From: JAODBQ01 sp038213195 | GTDB taxonomy: Bacteria; Actinomycetota; Acidimicrobiia; Acidimicrobiales; Ilumatobacteraceae | Direction: 5' to 3' | Assembly: GCA_038213195.1 (NCBI GenBank) | Contig: JBBQTN010000001.1 | Span: forward strand, 10,758-74,757 | Length of the DNA: 64,000 nt | Program-made: the position numbers and the translations under genes | Notes under the pieces: model-generated | Databases searched by the model: none | Seen by the model: the letters and a program-made list of their open reading frames with translations, nothing else | Told to the model about the DNA's origin: nothing | Part shown: in pieces, positions 1-8,311 of the stretch | How the letters are laid out: each line of letters starts with the position of its first letter | How positions within the stretch are numbered: position 1 is the stretch's first letter

Positions 1-412
1 TCAGCGCGGCAGCCTTGATCGCATCGGCGTCGGTCTTGGCTTGCGACATCGTCGCGTCCGCGGTGCGTTGGGCGAGCAGCAGCGTGCGGCTGATGCTGTC
101 CGCATCGGCCGTGGTCAGCTCCGCCGCGGGCGCTGTCGCGACCGTCGCGCTCTCGGCAGCAGGGGCGGTGACCGAGGGGGTCCCCGACGGCGGGGTCGAC
201 GGCCCGGTCTCCTTGGTCGCCCCGGCCTGGGTCAACTCCTGCAACTTGGACACCGCCGCCCTGGCTCTGGCCTCCATCGCCGTCGCCTGGTTCTGCGCCG
301 TCTCGATCGCCGCAGCAACCTTGTTCTTGAACGTGTCGACCTCGCCCGGGTCGTAACCCTTCTTGACGGTCTTGAAGCCGGTGGTCCGAACCGATTGCGG
401 AGTCAATTCCAT
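1..412 (-). CDS. divIVA: DivIVA/Wag31-like polar and septal organiser (5' part; runs off left edge)
   Basis: The first 137 codons are present; the 3' part lies outside the window. Residues about 12-45 carry the DivIVA N-terminal pattern: a basic/hydrophobic stretch, then KKGYDPGEVDTF, then helix-forming sequence. A Thr/Pro/Ala linker follows (about 65-105) and a second helix begins. In this family the N-terminus binds curved membrane, and in actinobacteria the protein organises polar wall growth. Its place at the end of a dcw cluster after sepF is typical. No Shine-Dalgarno is visible; a -10-like TAGCCT lies 7 nt before the ATG, so it is probably read from its own leaderless promoter. Confidence 0.8.
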   Translation of the reverse strand, partial: MELTPQSVRTTGFKTVKKGYDPGEVDTFKNKVAAAIETAQNQATAMEARARAAVSKLQELTQAGATKETGPSTPPSGTPSVTAPAAESATVATAPAAELTTADADSISRTLLLAQRTADATMSQAKTDADAIKAAAL

Positions 413-419
413 CCGAGCG

Positions 420-425
420 AGGCTA
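420..425 (-). promoter_or_regulatory. -10 element of a leaderless divIVA promoter
   Basis: TAGCCT on the minus strand, exactly 7 nt before the divIVA ATG. The same hexamer at the same distance precedes the acyl-CoA dehydrogenase, the ABC ATPase and the rnpB 5' end. No clear -35 is seen. Confidence 0.5.
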
Positions 426-463
426 GTCGCCCTGCCTGGCGGCCGGTGGGACGACTCGGGGTG

Positions 464-1021
464 TCAGCTGTCGTAGCTCGCCGGGCGAGACGAGATCGGC
501 TTGAGCAGGTAGACCCCGGTGGCCACCTTCTCCATGCTGCCGTTGAGCGCGTAGCAGATCCCGCTGGCGAAATCGATCAGGCGGCGCGAGACCTCGCGGT
601 CGGCGGCCTCGAGGTTCATGATCACCGGCAGACCCTCTTTGAACTTGTCGGCGATCTCCTGGGCGGAGTCGAACCGGCGCGGGCGCACGGTGTACGGATC
701 GCCCGACGGCGGCCCCGGCACGACCCGCGTCGCGCCGGATTGTCGTGGCGAGCTGATCGGTCGCGGCTGCACGCCGGAGTCGTCGGGCGCCGGCATCGGC
801 CGGCGGGCGGTGGAGTCCGGGTCGCGCTGGGGGAAGCTCGGTCGCGACGGCATCGTGCGAACCGTACCCTCTGTGTCCGGGTCGCTGCGCGGCGAACGTT
901 GCTGCTCGTTCTCGCGGGTCCGGCGCGCCGGGCGCTCCGACTCGGCAGCATCGTCGTAGTCGTCGTAGGCATCGTCGGGCCCGAGTCCGAGCCAGTTGCT
1001 GAAAGTGTTCAAAATGCCCAA
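464..1021 (-). CDS. sepF: SepF, FtsZ membrane anchor
   Basis: 185 aa. The N-terminus (MGILNTFSNWLGL) is the amphipathic membrane-binding helix. A disordered acidic/Arg/Pro segment follows (about 15-105), then the SepF core fold (about 110-185, beginning near the region with VRPRRFDSAQEIADKF). SepF binds the FtsZ C-terminal peptide and tethers the Z-ring in bacteria without FtsA; the matching FtsZ tail is encoded nearby. The start codon is TTG, and a strong Shine-Dalgarno (AGGAGGA, 7 nt spacing) fixes it. This is one of the few Shine-Dalgarno-led genes here. Confidence 0.93.
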   Translation of the reverse strand: MGILNTFSNWLGLGPDDAYDDYDDAAESERPARRTRENEQQRSPRSDPDTEGTVRTMPSRPSFPQRDPDSTARRPMPAPDDSGVQPRPISSPRQSGATRVVPGPPSGDPYTVRPRRFDSAQEIADKFKEGLPVIMNLEAADREVSRRLIDFASGICYALNGSMEKVATGVYLLKPISSRPASYDS

Positions 1022-1093
1022 GCCGGCTTCCTCCTACTGGACCGGGACGCTAGCTCACCAGCGGTCTCGCAGAGAGGACACCGAGCTGCGGCC

Positions 1094-1753
1094 TCAGCCG
1101 GAGCGCGGGCCGAACAGCGAGCTGCCGATGCGCACCTCGGTCGAGCCTTCCTCGACCGCGACCTCCAGGTCGGCGCTCATCCCCATCGAGCACACGGCCA
1201 GACCGAGGTCGTCGACGAGGGCGCGCACGACGCGGAAGCCCGCTCGTGCCGCCTCGGCACCGCCGGCCGTCGGCCCGACGGTCATCAACCCGCGCACCGT
1301 CAGCCCGGCGGTCGCGGCCCGGCTGACCAGATCGGGCACGTCCGCGACCGCGCAGCCGCCCTTGCCGGGTTCCCCGCTGGGGTCGACCTGGATCAGCACC
1401 GAAGCGCCCGGAGCGCGCTTGACCAGTTCGTCGACCACCGCGACGCGGTCGACCGTCTCCCAGACATCGACGATCCCGACCAGCTGGCGGACCTTGTTGG
1501 TCTGCAGCCGGCCGATGAAGTGCACCGCCAGCCCGTCCGGGACGGCGTGCTCGGCCCCGCCGAGCTTGGCGACGACCTCCTGCGCGTAGTTCTCGCCGAT
1601 CGCCCGGCAGCCGGCGTTGTGCGCCGCGACGACTGCGTCGAACCCGAACGTCTTGGTCACGGCGAGCACGTCGACGTCCACGCCTCCCGCTGCGGCGATG
1701 CGCTCGCGAACCGCGGCCAGTCGCTGCACGACGGCGGTGTCGAGCGCGGTCAC
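1094..1753 (-). CDS. YggS/YlmE family pyridoxal-phosphate homeostasis protein
   Basis: 219 aa, usual length for the COG0325 family. The PLP lysine is K34 in VLAVTKTF; GENYAQE and HFIGRLQTNK are further family motifs. Members bind PLP, show no robust enzyme activity, and affect vitamin B6 and amino-acid balance; they commonly sit between ftsZ and sepF in dcw clusters. The GTG start is joined to ftsZ by a 6-codon micro-ORF (1750-1770) that begins on the ftsZ stop and ends on this start, so translation is probably coupled to ftsZ. Confidence 0.9.
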   Translation of the reverse strand: MTALDTAVVQRLAAVRERIAAAGGVDVDVLAVTKTFGFDAVVAAHNAGCRAIGENYAQEVVAKLGGAEHAVPDGLAVHFIGRLQTNKVRQLVGIVDVWETVDRVAVVDELVKRAPGASVLIQVDPSGEPGKGGCAVADVPDLVSRAATAGLTVRGLMTVGPTAGGAEAARAGFRVVRALVDDLGLAVCSMGMSADLEVAVEEGSTEVRIGSSLFGPRSG

Positions 1754-1770
1754 CGCGCCCGCGGGCTCAC
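1750..1770 (-). other. Micro-ORF bridge ftsZ to yggS (6 aa)
   Basis: GTG overlaps the ftsZ TGA (GTGA), followed by VSPRAR. The TGA overlaps the yggS GTG (GTGA). The geometry is directly visible; a role in termination-reinitiation is inferred. Confidence 0.5.
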
Positions 1771-2855
1771 TTCAGGAACGACGGGACGTCGAACTCGTCG
1801 TCATCGTCGAGCGGGTCGGGCGCCGGCTCGGCGAACAGATCCTTCAACGTGTTGGTCGGCGTCGCGCCCTTCACCTCGGGCCCTGCGGCCGGCACCTTGC
1901 CGCCGTCCCAGCGGTCGAAGCCGGCGGCGATGACGGTGACCTTGATCTCGTCGCCCATCTCGTCGTCGATGACCGCGCCGAAGATGATGTTGGCGTCCTG
2001 GTGGGCGACACCGTGGATGATCTCGGCGGCCGCGTTCATCTCGAACAGGCCCATGCTCGACGGACCCGTGATGTTCAGCAGGATGCCGCGGGCACCGTCG
2101 ATCGCGGCCTCCAGCAGCGGGCTGGCGATCGCCGCCTTCGCGGCACTGACGGCGCGGTTCTCGCCGCTCGCCTGGCCGATGCCCATCAACGCCGAGCCGG
2201 CGCTGGACAGGATCATCTTCACGTCGGCGAAGTCGGTGTTGATCAGGCCGGGGGTGGTGATCAGGTTGGTGATGCCGGAGACCCCCTGGAGGAGCACCTC
2301 GTCGGCCATCTTGAAGGCGTTGAGCACGCTCGTCTTCTCGTTGGCGACCGTCAGCAGGCGGTCGTTGGGGATGACGATCAGCGTGTCGACCTTCTCCTTC
2401 AGCCGGGTGACCCCCGCATCGGCCTGCACCGCGCGCCGGCGGCCCTCGAAGCTGAACGGGCGGGTGACCACGCCGATCGCCAGGGCGCCCATGCTGCGCG
2501 CCAGCTCGGCGATCACCGGAGCGGCACCCGTGCCCGTGCCGCCACCCTCGCCGGCGGTGATGAACACCATGTCGGCGCCCTTGATCATCTCCTCGATCTC
2601 GTCACGGTGCGACTCGGCGGCGTTGCGGCCGACGTCGGGATCGCTCCCCGCGCCGAGGCCGCGGGTGAGGTCGCGGCCGATGTCGAGCTTGACGTCGGCG
2701 TCGCTCATCAGCAGCGCTTGTGCGTCCGTGTTGACGGCGATGAACTCCACGCCCTTCAACCCCGCGTCGATCATCCGGTTGACCGCGTTGACGCCGCCGC
2801 CGCCGACACCGATCACTTTGATCACTGCGAGGTAGTTCTGGGGCGAGCCAGCCAT
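1767..2855 (-). CDS. ftsZ: Cell division GTPase FtsZ
   Basis: 362 aa. The tubulin signature GGGTGTGAAP lies at about residues 104-113, after the IGVGGGGVNAVNRM nucleotide loop (about 15-27). The T7 region (NTDFADVKMIL) is present. A short linker leads to the conserved C-terminal peptide DDDEFDVPSFLK, the docking site for SepF. FtsZ polymerises into the division ring. The ATG start is set by GGAGG 8 nt upstream. A 198-bp leader separates it from ftsQ, so it likely has its own promoter as well as dcw read-through. Confidence 0.98.
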   Translation of the reverse strand: MAGSPQNYLAVIKVIGVGGGGVNAVNRMIDAGLKGVEFIAVNTDAQALLMSDADVKLDIGRDLTRGLGAGSDPDVGRNAAESHRDEIEEMIKGADMVFITAGEGGGTGTGAAPVIAELARSMGALAIGVVTRPFSFEGRRRAVQADAGVTRLKEKVDTLIVIPNDRLLTVANEKTSVLNAFKMADEVLLQGVSGITNLITTPGLINTDFADVKMILSSAGSALMGIGQASGENRAVSAAKAAIASPLLEAAIDGARGILLNITGPSSMGLFEMNAAAEIIHGVAHQDANIIFGAVIDDEMGDEIKVTVIAAGFDRWDGGKVPAAGPEVKGATPTNTLKDLFAEPAPDPLDDDDEFDVPSFLK

Positions 2856-3053
2856 CTAACTGAACCTCCGAGTGTCGAGGTGGGGATGAGAGGTGAGGTT
2901 CATGTTGATGTCACGTTCGAGTAGAGGTTCCGTGCGGGCGTCCCGTCACGATCCTGGTAGATCGTAGTCAGTAGCGTTGGTGCAGCGTGTGTGGGCGGTC
3001 GGCGCGGTATCGCGACAAGTCTCGCACGAATCAGCACCCAAACGGTGGAACGC
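2856..3053 (-). promoter_or_regulatory. ftsQ-ftsZ intergenic leader with ftsZ Shine-Dalgarno
   Basis: 198 nt without a convincing gene. GGAGG lies 8 nt before the ftsZ ATG. A -10-like TACGAT (minus strand, 2966-2961) lacks a clear -35. The unusual length for this compact cluster suggests an internal ftsZ promoter. A tiny ORF that starts on the ftsQ stop ends after 8 codons, far from ftsZ, so it is not a bridge. Confidence 0.45.
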
Positions 3054-4757
3054 TCATGTTCCGACCTCCGCGGTGGAGACATCGAGCTGCTGGTCAGGCT
3101 TCAATCCGTCCTGCACCAACTTCAGCAGTCGGGCGAGTTTGTCCTCGATCCCGGCGACCGTGCCGAGGCGCACCTCGACGCCGGTGGCCGTCGGTGCGTC
3201 CATCGCCAGGTTCAGCTCGTTGGTCGTCGTGTCGACGCCGACCGACGTCGTGATCGAGCGGATCTCCGGCGGCAGCGCGATCACCAGCTGGGCCGCGGCG
3301 GCGTAGGCGTCGCCGGCGAACTGCCCCGGCTCACTGTCGGGCGCGGTACCGGTGAGCAGCATGTACGCGATCGGTCGACCACCGAGGACGGCGAGGACAC
3401 GACCCTCGCGGTCGATCACCCTGAACTGCCCGTCGGAGCCGGCGAACGTCGCCTCCGGGACGCGCTCGCGGATGTCGATGAGCACGTGGTGCGGGAAGCT
3501 GGTGGTCACCCGCGCCGCCTCGATCCACGGACTGGCCTCCAGCTCGCGCTCGTACTTGCGGGTGTCGACGAGCAGGATCGGCTTGCCGCGCAGCTGCTGC
3601 TCGATCGACTGCACCAACGCCGGATCGGTGTACACGTTGCCCTGGGTGGCGATCGTGCGGACGTCGAAGATCGGCGAGGCGAGGACCGCCACGACCGCCA
3701 CCGCGAGGAGCACGATGGCGGCGACGACCGCCGTCCACAGCAGCCTGCGCCGGCCGACCGCACGGCGCACCGCCACCCTCCGGGCGCGCAGGCGCGGGTC
3801 GATCGCCGATGACGAGGAGGCCAGCGCCTGGATCGCGTCGGTGTGCTGGTCGTACTCGTCGATGATGATCGTCGAACGACCGCTCGGGCCGGGGACCGGC
3901 GTGTGGATCTCCCGCATCCGGTGCTCGGCGTCCTCGTCGAGGTAGATCGGGTCGACGTGCTGGTCGTCGTCGGCGATCACGATCACCCGAGGTCCGCCGC
4001 TTGCCGCGCCGGCCGGGGTGAAGGCGTCGACCTTTGCCGTCCCGGCCGACCTGGCCGCTGCCTTGGCTGCCTTGCGGGCTTTGCGGCCCGGCTTGTCGCG
4101 ACCCGCGTCGCCGGAGGTGGGGCGCAGCACGACCGAGCTGTCGCTGCCCGCCCGCAGGGTGGGGCTCTGTGCCGAAGACGTGCTGTTCGCCGTACCGGAC
4201 GGGCCGGTCGCCCTGCCCGAGGTGCTCGGCGCACCCGACGCGGTGGTCGCCGTGGCGGGAGCGTTCCCCGCCTTGGCGGAGGGAGGCCTCGAAGACGGCG
4301 TCGGTGCCGGGGACGTGGTCGGTGCCGGGGACGTGGTCGTCGGCGTGCCCGGCGTGTCGGCCGCTTCGTGCGCGGCCGGCGTCGGTGCCGCGCCCGTCAC
4401 GGCACCGGTGTCGCTGCTCGGCGTGCGGCGGCGTCCTCGGCGCGTCGATGTCGCCGCCGGAGCGGTGAGCCGCGTCGTCCCCGCGGATACCGGCGCGCCG
4501 GATTGCGGCGCGCCTGAATCCGGAGCGACCGGTGGCTGATCGTCGGCGACGAGCGGCGGGGGGGCGTTCAGTTCGACAGTGTCGATGCCGAGCAGGCGAT
4601 CGATCGACGGGTCGTCGAAGTCGTAGGTGACGTCGCCGGCGTCTGCGGGCGACGGCGTCCCGAACATCGCCAGCAGCTCCTCGAGGACGACATCGGGCAC
4701 GTGCTGGTCGGGCAACGCTCCACCGTCACCGATCACCCGCTCGCTGCGCTCGCTCAC
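3054..4757 (-). CDS. ftsQ: Divisome protein FtsQ/DivIB with long disordered N-terminus
   Basis: 567 aa, roughly twice the usual length. About 330 residues of acidic/Pro/Thr/Ala-rich cytoplasmic sequence, with imperfect TTSPAP repeats, precede one membrane helix (LLWTAVVAAIVLLAVAVVAV). Then come the POTRA domain (SPIFDVRTIATQGNVYTDPA) and the FtsQ beta domain. FtsQ links FtsB/FtsL to the septal synthase outside the membrane. Two GTG starts are possible. The one at 4772 overlaps murB by 11 nt. The one at 4757 is reached through a 3-codon micro-ORF starting on the murB stop and is preferred here. Confidence 0.88.
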   Translation of the reverse strand: MSERSERVIGDGGALPDQHVPDVVLEELLAMFGTPSPADAGDVTYDFDDPSIDRLLGIDTVELNAPPPLVADDQPPVAPDSGAPQSGAPVSAGTTRLTAPAATSTRRGRRRTPSSDTGAVTGAAPTPAAHEAADTPGTPTTTSPAPTTSPAPTPSSRPPSAKAGNAPATATTASGAPSTSGRATGPSGTANSTSSAQSPTLRAGSDSSVVLRPTSGDAGRDKPGRKARKAAKAAARSAGTAKVDAFTPAGAASGGPRVIVIADDDQHVDPIYLDEDAEHRMREIHTPVPGPSGRSTIIIDEYDQHTDAIQALASSSSAIDPRLRARRVAVRRAVGRRRLLWTAVVAAIVLLAVAVVAVLASPIFDVRTIATQGNVYTDPALVQSIEQQLRGKPILLVDTRKYERELEASPWIEAARVTTSFPHHVLIDIRERVPEATFAGSDGQFRVIDREGRVLAVLGGRPIAYMLLTGTAPDSEPGQFAGDAYAAAAQLVIALPPEIRSITTSVGVDTTTNELNLAMDAPTATGVEVRLGTVAGIEDKLARLLKLVQDGLKPDQQLDVSTAEVGT

Positions 4758-4765
4758 GGGATCAC
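4754..4765 (-). other. Micro-ORF bridge murB to ftsQ (3 aa)
   Basis: GTG ATC CCG TGA: its GTG overlaps the murB stop and its TGA overlaps the ftsQ GTG at 4757. It is relevant only if 4757, not 4772, is the ftsQ start. Confidence 0.3.
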
Positions 4766-5715
4766 GGCTCACCGTCCACGTCGGGGAACCCGACGAGCCG
4801 GACCTCGCTCCGCAACCGGTACCCGGTGGCGGCGGCCACCTCGGCGCGGACGTGATCGATGACGGCGCGCACGTCGGCGGCGGTCGCAGCGCCGGAGGCC
4901 TGGATGAAGTTGGCGTGCTTGTCGCTGACGGACGCGCCGCCGATCGTGAAGCCGCGCAACCGCAGCCGATCGATCAACTCGGCGGCCGCGAGCTGGCCGG
5001 GAACGGGGTTGACGAACACTGAACCTGCATTCTGGCCCCCCGGCTGGTGCTCGCGGCGCCATCTCACGATCTCGGCGATCGCCGCCTCGCCCTGCGCGGC
5101 GTCGCCGGTGCCGAGCTGCAACGTCGCGGCGAGCACGGCGTGGTGATCGCGCAGTGCCGAACCGCGGAACCGCAGCCCGACGTCCGCTGCCGGCCACACC
5201 GCTTCCTGGCCGCTGCGCAGGTCGAGGATCTGCGCCTCGACCAGGCACGACGCGAGGTCTGCGCCGTGGCCGCCGGCGTTCATCCGCACTGCGCCACCGA
5301 TCGAGCCGGGCACGCCGACGGCCCATTCGAACCCGGTCAGCCCGGCCGCCGCGGTCCGCCGGGCGAGGACGGGGAGCGCGACGGCGGCACCGGCGCGGAC
5401 CGTCGTGGCCTCGATCTCGACCTCGGCGCACATCGCCGCGAGTGACACGGCGATGCCGTCGAACCCGGCGTCGGCGACGAGCATGTTGCTGCCGCGACCG
5501 ACGAGTAGGACCTCCAACCCGGTCTCGGCCGCCGTGGCACCGATCTCACGCAGCTCGTCGATCGAGCGCGGCGTCGCGAACACCGCGGCGGCGCCGCCGA
5601 CCCGATACGTCGTGTAGCCGGCGAGGGGGTGGTCGGCGAGCGCGAACCCGTCCAGCCGGCGCAGCGCCAGCGCGACCCGGTCGTCGGCGTGCGTGGCCGC
5701 GAGCGAGCCGCTCAC
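4762..5715 (-). CDS. murB: UDP-N-acetylenolpyruvoylglucosamine reductase MurB
   Basis: 317 aa. FAD-binding motifs are GRGSNMLVADAGF and PGSIGGAVRMNAGGHG. The catalytic serine lies in NAGSVFVNP, and the C-terminal glutamate region (YRLRSEVRLVG) is present. MurB reduces the enolpyruvyl ether to UDP-MurNAc with NADPH in the cytoplasm. The GTG start overlaps the murC stop as GTGA, so the pair is translationally coupled. The order murG-murC-murB-ftsQ-ftsZ is usual in Gram-positive dcw clusters. Confidence 0.95.
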   Translation of the reverse strand: MSGSLAATHADDRVALALRRLDGFALADHPLAGYTTYRVGGAAAVFATPRSIDELREIGATAAETGLEVLLVGRGSNMLVADAGFDGIAVSLAAMCAEVEIEATTVRAGAAVALPVLARRTAAAGLTGFEWAVGVPGSIGGAVRMNAGGHGADLASCLVEAQILDLRSGQEAVWPAADVGLRFRGSALRDHHAVLAATLQLGTGDAAQGEAAIAEIVRWRREHQPGGQNAGSVFVNPVPGQLAAAELIDRLRLRGFTIGGASVSDKHANFIQASGAATAADVRAVIDHVRAEVAAATGYRLRSEVRLVGFPDVDGEP

Positions 5716-7160
5716 CCGGCTCCCCGCAACTCCACGCGGCGGGCGATCACCTCGTCAGGCAGGGTGGCGACGTCGCCACAGCCCATCGAGATCGACACGT
5801 CGCCCTCGCGCAGCTGGCGGGCGAGGTACTCGACGAGGTCGACGCGCCGAGGCAACCACACCATCCGCGTGTCGGGATGGGCATCGAGCACGGCATCGAC
5901 GACGAGCTTGCCGGTGACACCGGGGATCGGCGTGGTCCCCGACGGATAGATGTCGGTGAGCACGACGAGGTCGGCGTCGACGAACGCGTCGCGGTACTCG
6001 GGCGAGAGGACAGACATCCGGTTGTAGCGGTTCGGCTGGAAGACGGCCACGACGCGGCTCCAGCCGTCACCGCTCGAACGGGCCGCACCGAGCACCGCGG
6101 CGATCTCGCTGGGCAGGTGGGCGTAGTCGTCGACCAGGGTCGCCCCGCGGTCGACGCCGCGGATGTCGAACCGCCGGGCCACTCCCCCGAAGCGGGCCAG
6201 CGCGTCGGCGGCCACCTCGAACGGCACGCCGACCTCCATTGCCATCGCCAGCGCGCCGGTCGCGTTGCGCACGTTGTGGATGCCGCGCAGGGGCAGCGCG
6301 ACGCTGCCCAGTCGTGGCCCGCCGTGCCAGACGTCGAAGGCGATGACGCCGGGCCGAGCATGCACGTCGGTGGCGCGGTAGTCGGCGCCGCACGCCGTGC
6401 CATAGGTGATCGCACCGTGGCGCGCAGCCAGCACGGCGCAGCGCGCGTCGTCGGCGCAGAGCACCTTCGGACCGGGGATCTGCGCCAGGTAGCGGTCGAA
6501 GCTGTCGACGATGTGCTCGAGGCTGCCGTAGTGGTCGAGATGGTCGGCCTCGACGTTGGTCAGGATCGTGCCGTACAGCGGCAGTTCGAGGTGGGTGCCG
6601 TCACTCTCGTCCGCCTCGACCACCAACCACTCGCCGCCGGTCCACTGCGCGCCGGTGCCCATGTCGGCGACGTCGCCACCGACGACGAAGCTCGGCCGCA
6701 ACCCGGCCCTGGCGAGGATCATCATCAGCATCGAGGTGGTGGTGGTCTTGCCGTGCGTGCCGGCGACGGCCACCGATTTGGCCATGGCACAGATCGAGGC
6801 GAGCATCCCGGCCCTGCGCAGGACCATCGCGCCGGTGCGCATCGCCTCGTCGAGCTCGATGTTCGTCGCCGGCACGGCGCTCGACGCAGTGACGGCAGTG
6901 CAGCCGTGGACGACGTCACGGCGGTGTCCGACGTTGACCGTCACACCGCCGGCGCGCAGCCGGTCGAGGACCGGTTGCTCACGGACATCGCTGCCGCTGA
7001 CAGTGTGGCCCATCTCGGCGAGGACGATCGCGATCGCACTCGTCCCCGGCCCGCCGACGCCGACGACGTGCAGCCGCGACGGCACGGTCAGGTCGAGCGG
7101 CGCAACCGGCGCCGACGTGGCTGGCGTGATCGGCGCGTTCGGCGCGGTCGGCGCGGTCAT
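5712..7160 (-). CDS. murC: UDP-N-acetylmuramate--L-alanine ligase MurC
   Basis: 482 aa. An N-terminal UDP-binding Rossmann motif (VGVGGPGTSAIAIVLAEMG) is followed by the ATP P-loop VAGTHGKTTTTS, the central EADESDGTHLELP/ILTNVEADHLDHYG region and a C-terminal ligase domain with DDYAHLPSEI. It adds L-alanine to UDP-MurNAc. The first 20 residues are an Ala/Pro/Thr tail. The ATG overlaps the murG stop (ATGA), and its own stop overlaps the murB start, so both sides are coupled. Confidence 0.96.
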   Translation of the reverse strand: MTAPTAPNAPITPATSAPVAPLDLTVPSRLHVVGVGGPGTSAIAIVLAEMGHTVSGSDVREQPVLDRLRAGGVTVNVGHRRDVVHGCTAVTASSAVPATNIELDEAMRTGAMVLRRAGMLASICAMAKSVAVAGTHGKTTTTSMLMMILARAGLRPSFVVGGDVADMGTGAQWTGGEWLVVEADESDGTHLELPLYGTILTNVEADHLDHYGSLEHIVDSFDRYLAQIPGPKVLCADDARCAVLAARHGAITYGTACGADYRATDVHARPGVIAFDVWHGGPRLGSVALPLRGIHNVRNATGALAMAMEVGVPFEVAADALARFGGVARRFDIRGVDRGATLVDDYAHLPSEIAAVLGAARSSGDGWSRVVAVFQPNRYNRMSVLSPEYRDAFVDADLVVLTDIYPSGTTPIPGVTGKLVVDAVLDAHPDTRMVWLPRRVDLVEYLARQLREGDVSISMGCGDVATLPDEVIARRVELRGAG

Positions 7161-8311
7161 GACGCGACCTGCTCGATCAGCTTGGCCAACGCACCGCTGC
7201 GGGCCGGCTCGCCGGCCGCGTGAGCCGCCGCGGCGATCGCGTCCAGCGCCGCCGGGTCGGCCATCAGCCGCTCGATCTCGGCGACGAGCCGGTCGGCCGT
7301 GAGGTCGCGCTGCTCGACGAGCACGGCGGCGCCGTGATCGCTGAGCTGGCGGGCGTTGTCGAGCTGGTGGTTCTCGGCGGCGCCGGGCCAGGGCACGACG
7401 ATCGCCGGTGCACCGACGACGCCGAGCTCGGCGATCGTGCCCGCGCCGGCACGGGTGACGAGCAGATCGGCGGCGGCGTAGACCGCCGGCATCCGTTCCT
7501 CGTAGCCGATCACGCGGTACAGGATGCCGTCACTGCCGTCCCGTGGGGGCGCGGCCGCGTCGAGGAACCGGTCCCCGACGACGTGGTGCACGGCGAGGTC
7601 GCGGCGATCGGCGAGCCGCCCGACGGCTTCGACGACCGCGTCGTTGACGGGTTGCGCGCCGAGAGAGCCGCAGCACACGACGACCACGAAGCGGTCGAGC
7701 GGAAGGTCGAGCTCGGCCCGCGCCGTCACCCGATCGCGGCGCCGGTCGACGTGGACGATCCGCTGGCGCACCGGTGCGCCGGCGAGCGTGGCGTTCGGCA
7801 GGTCGGAGCCCGGGAACGCCACGGCGACGGCGCTAGCGCCGCGGGCCAGGAGCTTGGAGACCAACCCCGGCCGGCGGTCGTAGCTGACGATCACCACCGG
7901 GATGCGGGCGAGGAGGGCGGCGAACGTCGCCGGGAAGCTCGCGTACCCGCCGACGTTGACGACCACCTTCGGGCGCAGGCGGCGCAACAGAGCCCGCGCC
8001 TGCCAGGTGGCGCGGATCAGCTTCGGCAGGAACAGGAGGTTGCGACGGGAGATGCTGCGCTGCAGCCCGACCACGTCGAACAGCGTGTACGGATGCCCGG
8101 TCGGCGGCAGCAACCGCGTCTCGACGCCACGGGTGGTGCCGACGTAGTGCACCGACGCGACGGGATGACCAGCGCCGACCAGGCCCTCGGCGACGGCCAG
8201 CGCGGCAAGGACGTGTCCTGACGTGCCGCCGCCCGTGACGACGGCGAACGTGCCGGCCGACGACGACGTCGAGTCGGTGGTGTCCGTGAGCGTTCCCGTG
8301 GCGACGCTCAC
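7157..8311 (-). CDS. murG: UDP-GlcNAc:lipid I N-acetylglucosaminyltransferase MurG
   Basis: 384 aa from GTG 8311, which overlaps the ftsW stop (GTGA); a longer open frame upstream is a shadow of ftsW. It has the GT28 N-terminal loop VVTGGGTSGHVLAALAVAEG, the second glycine motif CCGSLGAQPVND and the donor-site region TRAGAGTIAELGVVGAPAIV with PWPGAAENHQLDNA. MurG converts lipid I to lipid II on the inner membrane face. Its place between ftsW and murC is standard. Confidence 0.95.
   Translation of the reverse strand: MSVATGTLTDTTDSTSSSAGTFAVVTGGGTSGHVLAALAVAEGLVGAGHPVASVHYVGTTRGVETRLLPPTGHPYTLFDVVGLQRSISRRNLLFLPKLIRATWQARALLRRLRPKVVVNVGGYASFPATFAALLARIPVVIVSYDRRPGLVSKLLARGASAVAVAFPGSDLPNATLAGAPVRQRIVHVDRRRDRVTARAELDLPLDRFVVVVCCGSLGAQPVNDAVVEAVGRLADRRDLAVHHVVGDRFLDAAAPPRDGSDGILYRVIGYEERMPAVYAAADLLVTRAGAGTIAELGVVGAPAIVVPWPGAAENHQLDNARQLSDHGAAVLVEQRDLTADRLVAEIERLMADPAALDAIAAAAHAAGEPARSGALAKLIEQVAS

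Noticed and set aside
41..1933. A 630-codon plus-strand open frame at the left edge
   Set aside because: It is antisense to divIVA, sepF, yggS and ftsZ; low-complexity product without motifs.
3031..3057. 8-codon ORF starting on the ftsQ stop (ATGA)
   Set aside because: It ends 176 nt before ftsZ and no further start lies on its stop, so it is not a bridge. ftsZ has its own Shine-Dalgarno.
2900..3082. 60-codon minus-strand frame between ftsQ and ftsZ
   Set aside because: It overlaps the ftsQ end and the ftsZ leader, with no motif and no initiation signal.
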